Notes under the pieces: generated by a model
Seen by the model: the letters and a program-made list of their open reading frames with translations, nothing else
Database searches by the model: none
What the model was told of the DNA's origin: nothing
From: Perkinsus marinus ATCC 50983
Lineage: Eukaryota; Perkinsozoa; Perkinsida; Perkinsidae
DNA length: 52,676 bases
Direction of reading: 5' to 3'
Assembly: GCF_000006405.1 (NCBI RefSeq)
Contig: NW_003200804.1
Span: 186,021-238,696, forward strand
Translations under genes and position numbers: made by a program
Part shown: one piece after another, positions 23,090-32,365 of the stretch
Numbering within the stretch: position 1 is the stretch's first letter
How the letters are laid out: every line of letters begins with the position of its first letter

Positions 23090-24050
23090 TTATGGAACCA
23101 CTTTCATTGACAACAGAACCATACCGTAATCATTATTCATTCCCGTAAATGTTAGCCATTTTGTATATCGCAGAGTTAAAAATTCTAGAGGGTCGTCATA
23201 GCGCTTGAGGAAAAGCTTCTCGAACTTGCGAGTATATAGCGGAGCTACGCTGATATACTCGAAAGGGTACAGAAATAACGCACTCAGGCGGGAAGGGAGA
23301 CAGCCACATCGTACGCATCGACATGAGGATTCAAGAGGACTGACAGTATGTAGGAGGAGAGAGAAAAACAATAGAATACAAGCAGCATGACAAATCGTCA
23401 CCAACGACCGACAAGCAGATCTCAGAAGGGAGCCTCTCTCGACATCATAGCAGGATGATAACAAAGACACTCATCTGTGGGCTCCTCCTCGAAGCAAATG
23501 AAGGTGCGTTTCACTGATAATATCCCTTCAATGTGCCCAGGTCTCGACTGAAGCTCGTCGGAATGCTCTTTCGCCTTCGCTACCGCAACCGTTTCCTCAT
23601 CAGGCTTAGTCGATTGGAGAGATGCTGCTGCCTCTTTTGCTGCAGCACGTCGCCGAGCCAGACGCCTTGGTGACAACAAGGACGATACTTTGGTGATGAA
23701 CGGTGAATTTTTCCTCGTCTTTGCTTCTCCAACGACATGCCATTCATCATTACTGGAGGATTCTTGTCCATAAGTAATCATAAGAGGCAACCCTTCTACT
23801 GGCTCCAATGGTACTTTCGGAGCCTCGTTTGAATTCACTCCGACTCCCGACTCGGAATCAGAAAATGGCGAGGACATGGATGTGTCTGAGGTGTACCCTT
23901 CCGAGGTCATCATCACGCTGAACAAAAATGAGGCAGCAGAAGAAGAGCTCGAGGATGAGAATGGCGAGCTGCTTCTAGACGAAGACGGATGTGATGATAG
24001 AGGAGGTTCGTCCCGAAGCCTGTTTCCGTCCAACGACTCAGATCTCGTGC
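23090..24050 (-). pseudogene. Gene G copy 2: cut by the assembly gap
   Basis: Carries the Ser-rich, acidic C-terminal region of gene G to a stop at 23422 (...CYHPAMMSREAPF), and the possible last exon (about 23339-23090) beyond it. The 5' half lies in or beyond the N gap. What is visible has no internal stop up to 23422, so this copy may be better preserved than copy 1. The final codon before EAPF's stop reads Trp in copy 1, so the true end is uncertain. Confidence 0.5.
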
Positions 24051-24150
24051 NNNNNNNNNNNNNNNNNNNNNNNNNNNNNNNNNNNNNNNNNNNNNNNNNN
24101 NNNNNNNNNNNNNNNNNNNNNNNNNNNNNNNNNNNNNNNNNNNNNNNNNN
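24051..24150. other. Assembly gap (100 N)
   Basis: Exactly 100 Ns, a conventional unknown-size gap. By alignment to copy 1, sequence is lost between the equivalents of 15849 and 18890, about 3.0 kb, so the rest of gene G and a second copy of the inverted-repeat element should lie here. Confidence 0.95.
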
Positions 24151-24187
24151 TTCTCTCTTTTCTCCCAATTTCCTCCAAAATTTCTTT

Positions 24188-24218
24188 TTTTTTCCATATT
24201 TTTCCTAGGAAAAATAGG
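24188..24218. mobile_element. Right end of a second copy of the 1.9-kb inverted-repeat element
   Basis: The sequence ATATTTTTCC-TA-GGAAAAATAGG and its left context match the right terminus at 18924-18955. The remainder is hidden by the gap. Confidence 0.6.
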
Positions 24219-24405
24219 GCTCTGACTTTTCCCTCTCCAAACCCGTTGGTGTGCTTTTCTAAGACGCACCTCAACAGGACATATGTATTCCACTACAACG
24301 GCTTGCGGTGTGAGTGTGAGTTTGACGACGATGATGTCGAAGTATTGACAGGAGGTTCTGGAGAAGGTGATCTATGGCTCTATATCACGTTGCATTCGAG
24401 CTCAT
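24217..24405 (+). pseudogene. PROPPIN exon 9 fragment, copy 3
   Basis: Same as copy 2, including the acceptor AG changed to AA. This shows copies 2 and 3 share an ancestor later than the split from the parent. It has no upstream exons. Confidence 0.85.
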
Positions 24406-24803
24406 AATGGTTGGAGCACCGCATTCTGCCTATCGCGGATGCAACTTTACCATGTGAAGCATTGTTGGTACTGCGGTGATAGATTTAGATGTCGTCTAGT
24501 CAATCACTCCGGTCTTCTTCCTTCTCAGTGCCCACCTCAACAGCAATGCATTTGATACAAGCTATGAAATTCATCGCTTCGAGGCTTGATTTCCACGTGG
24601 ATAATACGGCATCAAAGACCGATCCTCCAGTAGATGTTGGTGAAGGATTTTGGCAGTTCGTATAGAATACCTGCCGAGTGAATGAAGGAAATCGATACCA
24701 GGAAATATTCTGTTGGTCGCAATTGGAGAGATAGCTTGCTTAACTTTGTCATGAAGGAAAACTCGGGGTTAAATTGAAGTATATCCTCTCAGTGGAGTCC
24801 TCT

Positions 24804-26389
24804 GGGGCCGTATGCGGATCCTGATGAAACAGGTGAGTCAGAGTATTTACTTAGATGAAAAAATCAGATGGTGAGTGATAACCCCTGATTCACTGATTTT
24901 TTACTCTGGAGCGAGAAATCAGGATCATCGCGAGGATATGTGGATCTCTGAGCTGATTCGAGAATCTAAAGTTGATTTTTTGGCTGATTAATCCTCTTAC
25001 TCAATATGCCTTGCTCATGAGGCTGATTTTTCGGGTGATTCCATTGAATCTGAGTATTTTCGAGAATCAGGGAATCAGAGTTTGAATCAGACATTTTTGA
25101 CGAGACGAAGATTATAGTCGCTACGTCCCACAACCGAAAGTGACAATTTCAAGAAAGGAAGAAAACGTCACTCTACAAGGGTAGAACCAGGTAGATTCGC
25201 CCCGAATGCATGCACATTTCCCGTTACGCTACAGCAACGATAAAATTTCGGAAGAAGATCCTTTGTCGCACTTGTACACATCCGTACTTCAAACTTTTCA
25301 ATATGTTCACTCGGAACCAACTAACTCTGGGTTTCTAACTCGAGTTCTAAGAGGAAGCTCAGCGCTAGAGCTTCCTTCTGGAGCTTCCTTTGAGAACCGG
25401 TAGCGTGATCGGATGTCGTTATCGGATAAGACCTCAAGAGGATCGACGAAGGTCATTTATTGTTTTTATGAACAATTAATTGAATTAAGGAATGCGTAGT
25501 CCACACCGTGTGGTTGCATGTACTACATGCGCTATACCTCCATACACCGTCTTCCATTGTATTACCTCATAGCTGAAGTGGTTAAGGTGATGCTTTCCTG
25601 TGCCCGAAGACGGGGTTCTATTCTCGGGCAGGGTCACACTGATACCCTGTATGTACTACGTGCGCTATACCTCCTTGCACCGTCTTGTATCGTATAATTT
25701 CATAGCTCAACTGGTTAGGGATATGCTTTCACTTGCACGAAGCCGAGATTCTATCCCCCGGTACGGTCATTCTAAGAACCTACTCGCGAGGAGCTGAGAA
25801 GGTCTACCGTGGTGCGCGCTGAAGTCGTGAATCAAGGTCGAGAATCAGAATCAGGCTTTGGTACCGGGGGTCCGGATCCCCGGTACAGAATCAAGATTAA
25901 TCTCCGTGTTAAACTGTGAGCTTGTGCATCATGAGTATGATCCTGGATCATGCTCAAGGTGAGATTGCGATCTTGAATCTGAGCAGCTTTGAGATTGAGT
26001 AAAAGAATCTCGACTCCTGAGAAGTAATCTCGAATCACGAGTAAAAATCCCAACTCTGAGCATTTAATCTCGAATTGATGAAATACTCTGACTCAGTGCC
26101 AAGAACTCTGAATCAGCCATTGAGTATAGATTTGAATCTTGAATCGTGATTAAGGATCAGGAATCGGATTCAGCGGCTGATTAAAATCAAGGATCAAGGA
26201 TCTTGCTCATGATTTCGTAATCTGACTCTGTCTCAAGTACTCATACTCAGAAATCTCGACTCTTTCTCCTGAGCAAGGGATCTGAATCAGTTCTCTCGAA
26301 TCAAGGTGTGACTTGAATCATGAATCAGGATCAGAGCGTGAGTTGAATCATGGACTCAGATTCATGAATCAGGATCCGCATACGGCCCC
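24804..26389. mobile_element. 1.59-kb terminal-inverted-repeat element inserted in copy 3
   Basis: Both ends carry a perfect 22-bp inverted repeat beginning GGGGCCGTATGCGG. The uninterrupted site in copies 1 and 2 reads TCCTCTGTTCG; here it is split with CTG on both sides, consistent with a 3-bp target duplication if the ends are taken as GGGCC...GGCCC. The inner flanks (24830-25100 and 25830-26370) are full of GAATCA / TGATTC motifs in both orientations, resembling subterminal repeats. No transposase frame is present, so it is non-autonomous. The 3-bp duplication fits CACTA- or Harbinger-like elements, but the ends are not CACTA and the target is not TWA, so the superfamily is open. Confidence 0.85.
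25519..25769 (+). repeat. Tandem pair of 118-bp tRNA-like repeats inside the element
   Basis: Two 118-bp units (25519-25636 and 25652-25769), about three-quarters identical by eye, begin TGTACTAC and end GGTCA. Each holds an A-box-like TAGCTgAAgTGG / TAGCTcAAcTGG, then about 45 bp later a B-box-like GGTTCTATTC / GATTCTATCC. The spacing fits a tRNA-derived pol III promoter, but the acceptor and anticodon stems pair poorly. They are tRNA-derived relics, as in SINEs, rather than functional tRNA genes. Confidence 0.5.
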
Positions 26390-26564
26390 TGTTCGTAATA
26401 TTGTCTGCAGTACACTTGAGTTCTCCCTCCGTCACTCTGAATCCTATCACGAAGCTTGACAGTTGACAGATTTTCATAGGCTGTCGCCTACAGCCTGAAG
26501 CGTTCAGCAAATTACGCATTGGCGAAGCCAGTTCTGCAGGAAGCCATGATACTGGTTCATGCCG

Positions 26565-27292
26565 CAGTGTTGTGTCTGCGTATTGGCGCTAAACGCAGAT
26601 AGAATAACAGAAGGTTGACGGGATGTCGTGCGGGGCGTGGCACTTTCTGGCAACCAAATTGAGCTTAATGGACGCTATAGCCGTCCACTAGTCTTTCGAT
26701 TGTCTCTCCTGTCGAGTACAAACCCTCCCTACTAGGGAGTCCCTAGTTGAAGGGGAAATGACGCACAGATTCACTCGCAGACTCACGCACGGATGTACAC
26801 GAAGACGTGATCGGGTCGTCTATTGATACTTTGGCAACAGAATCCCCGAAGGTAGATTCAGATATCAGATAATACTTGGTGCTAAAGTTATCAAGTCTTT
26901 AGCTGCGGCCGACGGGGTTGGTGGGAGTGCCAACAATGATCCTCGAGGGAGTCCACCAACTCTCCTAGATGTGATCGATCGTTGCGATGTGTCGATTGAA
27001 TTTGCACGTGAGCCACCCACCCGCCACGCAGGGACCCACAGTCAGAAACCAAGGGTAGTTTCACTACTCTGGATACCGGCGTAAGCTCTGACATTCCCTG
27101 GGAATGACAAGATGGTCAAAAAGATAGAGGGTTTTTATCAGAGAGAATTCTTCTCCCGACCCGGTGGGTTCAGTGACGTTTATCCCTCTCCAATGAACAA
27201 TTCGTTTCACGCGCTCTTTGTGCGCGACGCACACTGTGCGTCCCAACATCCAATGCGTATGCGTTCACGAGCTCTGTCTTGCCGCCCGATCT
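26565..27292. other. SecA upstream region, copy 3
   Basis: Matches copy 2 closely. It contains a small extra palindrome, CTCCCTACTAGGGAG (26725-26739), absent from copies 1 and 2. No gene or promoter motif recognised. Confidence 0.45.
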
Positions 27293-27691
27293 ATGCAACC
27301 TTTCAACGTCGGAATGCGCAGCATCGTCAACATCCTGGTTATCACTGTCGTTGTGGCTAGCAATGCCTGTAACGACGAGGACAAAGCGAAGATGGCGAAC
27401 AGCTTATTTCCCAACTATCTATTCAACTGTGGTTCCGACGCCGGGCTTACACCCTCAAAAATCGCCCCCTGCCTTGAGCAAGGATGTGGCCTGTCTCACG
27501 AATGCTCCGGTTGCTTCGTTACTGCTGGAGAGTGTACTATTAAATCATGCCTTGGATCCTGCATCTTCAGCCCACTGAGTGGAAAGTGCTTCAAGTGTGT
27601 GAAGGATCACTGCGATGTTGCACTTCTGACTTGCACAGGCTTGACCGATCCCTTACCTAATCCGACGAAGAAGGGTGATAAGTGCTATTAA
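27293..27691 (+). CDS. SecA copy 3: small secreted 14-cysteine protein
   Basis: 132 residues, the same as copy 2 in the whole mature region; the N-terminal MQPFNVG differs from MQPFNIG by one residue. Signal peptide and all 14 cysteines are intact. The shared sequence implies a very recent duplication or gene conversion between copies 2 and 3. Function unknown. Confidence 0.82.
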   Translation: MQPFNVGMRSIVNILVITVVVASNACNDEDKAKMANSLFPNYLFNCGSDAGLTPSKIAPCLEQGCGLSHECSGCFVTAGECTIKSCLGSCIFSPLSGKCFKCVKDHCDVALLTCTGLTDPLPNPTKKGDKCY

Positions 27692-28403
27692 ACGACGAAG
27701 TACATGGCATGCGAATCTTCTATTAAGACTCCCTCGCATCGTCATGCTGGGCTGAGGCATCAAACTCCTCTGGTGTGTGTTTGTCGTTCGATCCGGAATG
27801 TTTGTGGCCGAGTCATCTCATTATTCTTATCATTGATAGCTTGACGGTGAACCCGTTCCTGACTTTAAAGTCTTGGATAGCTCATTCGCAGGTGGTGTCT
27901 CTTCAGAATATCTCTTTCATACTCACTCTCCTCGAGATGAGCTGTTGCCGGTGAATGAGATTTTGAACGATCGCTCTGTGTTCATGAATTCTCAAGTTGT
28001 TATGTACACAATGCTGGGTTTTATTTTTCGGCCTTTCTGGTCGTTTTTGATCACTATGATATCAGTTTCGAGCGGGTCTGGACTCCATTTGTGTTGCTGT
28101 AGAGGTTAACTCTTCTATGAAAACGACTCCACACTTCAACGAGCTCAGTCAAAAAACTCGAATCTTGATGAGAACGAATGATTCGGAAACAAATGAATGA
28201 TAAGGATACTTGAAACAATAAGACGAGACAAGGGTAGTGGAAGCGTAAGGACATTTAACCGGGACGAATTGGCGCAATCCGTGGAACTGATTCTGTTACA
28301 TCAATTTTGGGAGAAGTAGCAGTCATCGGCATGCTACCTACTGGTGGTGGTTAACCCCAACCTACGAAACAAGACTAACTTGGCTCTGTGCTGGCTCTGT
28401 ACT

Positions 28404-28757
28404 TGTCCTGACGAACAGTGCATCGCAATTAGAGTAACGGGAAGTCAGACAGCGACTATTCCCCTCTGAACCCCGCGGCCCAGGTTCAATTCCTGAGTCG
28501 TCCAAATAGATCGACGAGGACATCTACTGGAGTGAGCAGTCATCTCTCTTCCCGCTCAATTCTAGGAGCTCACAATAGTGCGATCACGGCCCTACAACTG
28601 AACATCAGCGGCACTATGGAGGGAGGCATAACCACTCGCCAATCCTATCGAAGATGCTTCTGGATAGGTCGCCTCTGCTGGGGAGAGCGGTACGGTTATA
28701 AAGGTGTGGGCGTCTGAGGACGGGCAGCTGCTGCATGAATTAAGACGGGGCACGACA
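28404..28757 (+). pseudogene. PROPPIN internal fragment, copy 3
   Basis: Same extent as the other two fragments, and it shares the lost intron donor (GAGGG) with copy 2. Confidence 0.85.
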
Positions 28758-29156
28758 CCGAAATTCTGTATTCTCATCCATCAATCCATTTTAGGATCCA
28801 CAGACAAGCTCAACATATTAAATTCCAAACTTCCCGTCAAAGTTTGACGGTTAAACTACGCTCTTTAACCCGCACCTGATTCGACTGGCAGTCAACCATC
28901 AAGAATCAGTGTCACACAAAAACAACGAGGAAGTACCCGTTACGGGTGAACATATTCAAATGATATGCCTCATCTTCAATCGTGTTGATGACAAAATTAC
29001 GCGGCGAGCAAATTATCAACCACCAACTAGCTTTCATTAATCTCTCAATCACACAACCCCAATATCATACTTGAAAGACTACTGAGATCAATAGATAATC
29101 TGACATCTGATAACTCCATTCGATATCATCATCGACTAATAAGGAACACGACGAAT

Positions 29157-29613
29157 CTAATCCATTTCTGAGGGGCAATAGACAGGTGAGGTTTCATCAC
29201 ACTTGTCACCCTCAGAAGGTTCATAGCAGAGATGCGGCTTGTCGGAGTGGTACAATCCGAAGCACACATAAGGACCAGGCTGATCGACATACTTCTTGCA
29301 GTACGATCCCCACTTAGAATTCTTGCACTTGGGGGTCTCCGCGCAAAGATCCTCACAAGTCTTATCAACCACTGGGCAGGACACGGGACTGTAGACTTTG
29401 TCGCTGCAGTAGCCACCGTTGTATCCATCGGTGGGCTCAAAGCAATAATCACCATCTCCCATATCGAGTAGACCGAAACAGACACCGTTACCCTTACAGT
29501 AAGAACCCCAACCATAGTTCTTGCAACCAGGACTCGCTTCACACAGATCCTGGCAGTAGTTCCAGTCGGCTACGACTGAACCAATAATGAAGAAGAAATT
29601 GAAGGCGCATCAT
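29157..29613 (-). pseudogene. SecB copy 3: frameshifted in the signal peptide
   Basis: The body matches SecB copies 1 and 2 with all cysteine codons, but the signal-peptide codons are altered and 2 bp shorter (TTCAATTTC for TTCTTTCTTTC), shifting the frame after MMRL. The body is open from an internal Met (29462) but would lack a signal peptide and part of repeat 1. Probably non-functional, unless the assembly is wrong at this CT-rich tract. Confidence 0.7.
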
Positions 29614-29934
29614 GTTCACCGGTCAGGGACTGAGAAATTTCAACTGAAAGGAATATTCTTAATAAACTAACGAGAGATAGACGAACTTAGCTGCAGCCAA
29701 CCCTAGCGTGGATCGTGTTATGCATCCTGTCCCGAGTGTTGCACTAGCCGCTCCACTAAATAGGTGTGGTTCAGAGATCGTACGCAGAGTTGCAGATATC
29801 AAGGGAAGCGCAAACGCATGCATTAAGAGCAAATCGTGGCCTAGCATCTAGTGACACCAGAAAAAGCCAAACTCCAGTCGTTGATATTTCGACTTTATAG
29901 AGTACTTTACTTCGACTACTTCGACTTCCACACT

Positions 29935-32122
29935 TTATGGAACCACTTTCATTAACAACTGAACCATACCGTAATCATTATTCATTTCTGTAAATGTTAG
30001 CCATTTTGTATATCGCAGCAGAGTTGAAAATTCTAGAGGGTCGTCATAGCGCTTGAGGAAAAGCTTCTCGAATTTGCGAGTATATAGCGGAGCTACGCTG
30101 ATATACTCGAAAGGGTACAGAAATAACGCACTCAGGCGGGAAGGGGACAACTACATCGTACGCATCGACATGCGGATTCAAGAGGACTGACAGTATGTAG
30201 GAGCAGAGAGAAAAACAATAGAATACAAGCAGCATGACAAATCGTCACCAACGACCGACAAGCAGATCTCAGAAAGGAGCCTCTTTTGAAAGCATAGGAG
30301 GGTGGTAACAAAGACACTCATCTGTGGGCTCCTCCTCGAAGCAAATGAAGGTGCGTTTCACTGATAATATCCCTTCAATGTTCCCAGGTCTCGACTGAAG
30401 CTCGTCAGAATGCTCTTTTGCCTTCGCTACCGCAACCGTTTCCTCATCAGGCTTAGTCGACTGGAGAGATGCTGCTGCCTCTTTCGCTGCAGCACGTCGC
30501 CGAGCCAGACGCCTTGGTGACAACAAGGACGATACTTTGGTGATGAACGGTGAATTTTTCCTCGTCTTTGCTTCTCCAACGGCATGCCATTCATCATTAC
30601 TGAAGGATTCTTGTCCATAAGTAATCATAAGAGGCGGCCCTTCTACTGGCTCCAATGGTACTTTCGGAGCCTCGTTTGAATTCACTCCGACATCCGACTC
30701 GGAATCAGAAAATGGTGAGGACGTGGATGTGTCTGAGGTGTACCCTTCCGAGGTCATCATCACGCTGAACAAAAATGAGGCAGCAGAAGAAGAGCTCGAG
30801 GATGAGAACGGCGAGCTGCTTCTAGACGAAGACGGATGTGATGATAGAGGAGATTTGTCCCGAAGCCTGTTTCCGTCCAACGACTCAGATCTCGTGCTAG
30901 CTAACGGCGGTGAGGTAGGTCTATGCTCAAGTCCTGCGATAGTCGTTGCCTTAGGCTCGAGTACTCTCTCGGACTGACGCAGTCGTGGCTTTCGTTTTCG
31001 CTGATCTTCGAAGGCGGTGGACACCGAACCATTTCCTCAGTGACCCTTCCCCGAGTGTGGAAGGCTCCTTCGAGTATTTGCTCCGGATCGACTCGAACTT
31101 ATCTCTATAGTACTCACTCAATATACGCTGAGAAGTGAACAAAGAACGCATACCAATGCGACGAATGCCTCTCCGCCTTACGAACTCGAGAGCTTGAGCG
31201 ACAATGCCATCCACAGACACATACCTCGGGTCCTCCGCGGCGAAGTCTGTGAGACGATACCATAACTGAGTCGAAGAGCGCAAAGTTATAAAGGGCAAAT
31301 TATACATTCCACCGAAGCTGAGTAGCCAAGTCTGCTGTAGACCAGGCAACGCTACCTCAGTTCGCCGTACAATCCTTGAGCGCATCCTCTTAGCATTGGC
31401 AAGAAAATGTTCACATCGATCTTGAATGAACTGAAACCGGAGTTTGGTCATAGAGAGACCACTCGAAAAGACCTACCGGGAGCAGCGTCTCATTGAGTAC
31501 TGTGTGATACTTAGGCTGAAGCACGTCTGGTTTGATGCTGCGATCATGGGCAAGAGCTGGTGAGCAAAGGCACTAGTCCGAGGGGAGACGTGACCATGCC
31601 TTGAACCTTACCTTGAGCTCCCGAAGGATCGAGAATCCCTTGCATCAGTTTGGTACTGTTGAAGAGGTAGAACGCTGACAGGCCAACGAGGCGTTTAGAC
31701 TTAGGCTGCTGACGCGTGCAAAGTGTGTCCTCTCTCTTCGCTTCCTGAAGGCTCCGAAATACACTCTGCCTGATCTTGTCACGAAGTTACCTTATGTATT
31801 TCATTCACTCGAGAGACGAGTTGTGCATCGATGATAGTGAGTAGTTCTTGTTTGGCATTCGTAGGGAGCCTCCGATAAGCCTGGAGAACATCTTCTTTGT
31901 TAACCTGTACACAATAAGAGCAAGTCAGAGATGGAGAGGCAAAGAGTGGCAGCTAGCTAGAGGTACCCAACTCACCAGTGGCACTGTTTTATCGACTTTG
32001 GCCATGAACCCTGGTATGAGTACTGTCACCGAAGCTCCCCTCTTATGTGGATTCTCATAATATGTTAACGCTCGAGCAGGCTCCGCCGTTGTAACCAAAC
32101 CACCAGATCCTCGGACGGCCAT
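29935..32122 (-). pseudogene. Gene G copy 3: complete 5' end, disrupted in the middle
   Basis: Unrecognised multi-exon gene. Start ATG 32122 (MAVRGSGGLVTTAEPAR); introns 31975-31905 and 31790 to about 31745 are clear, and two more short ones follow. Domains in order: a neutral N-terminus; a helical region with QAYRRLPTNAKQELL; QPKSKRLVGLSAFYLFN; FIQDRCEHFLANAKRMRSR; EFVRRRGIRRIGMRSLF; then a long Ser-rich, acidic and basic low-complexity region ending EAPF at 30269. Copy 1 keeps the two halves in one frame; copy 3 is 5 bp shorter near 31030, which separates them. The possible last exon (about 30180-29935) is also shifted. This is probably the ancestral locus because only here does the gene have its 5' end. 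No function recognised. Confidence 0.6.
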
Positions 32123-32365
32123 GTCCTGTAGTTCAACTGAACATCAATTCCTTCCCCTGGGGACGAGATTAACAGTGGACGCTCGAACACTTTGAACTAC
32201 GTAGTGATGGAGCATCAGGCCGCGATCGACGATGGACGTATATCGATAGTCTCTATATCACCCTGCTGTAACTCAACGCAACACTCTAGCCCACAACACG
32301 TGAAGACGACTACGGAGACATGCAGGGCGATGTGAGCCCTATAAAGAGCAGTGATTGACGATCTT

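Larger units (their letters stand above)
18956..24200. repeat. Cassette copy 2 (interrupted by an assembly gap)
   Basis: Same order as copies 1 and 3: PROPPIN exon 9 and flank, SecA upstream segment, SecA, PROPPIN fragment, SecB, start of gene G. Sequence resumes after the 100-N gap at DNA matching 18890 in copy 1, so about 3 kb is probably missing. Confidence 0.88.
24217..32073. repeat. Cassette copy 3
   Basis: Third head-to-tail copy. It is broken by a 1.6-kb inverted-repeat insertion (24804-26389) in the PROPPIN flank. On the right it passes into the complete 5' end of gene G, so the original right boundary of the duplicated segment lies at about 32073. Confidence 0.88.

Noticed and set aside
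31745-31790. A 16-21-bp intron in gene G after IHK
   Set aside because: Far below the size of other introns here; a 46-bp intron using the later CAG also fits and restores a sensible frame.
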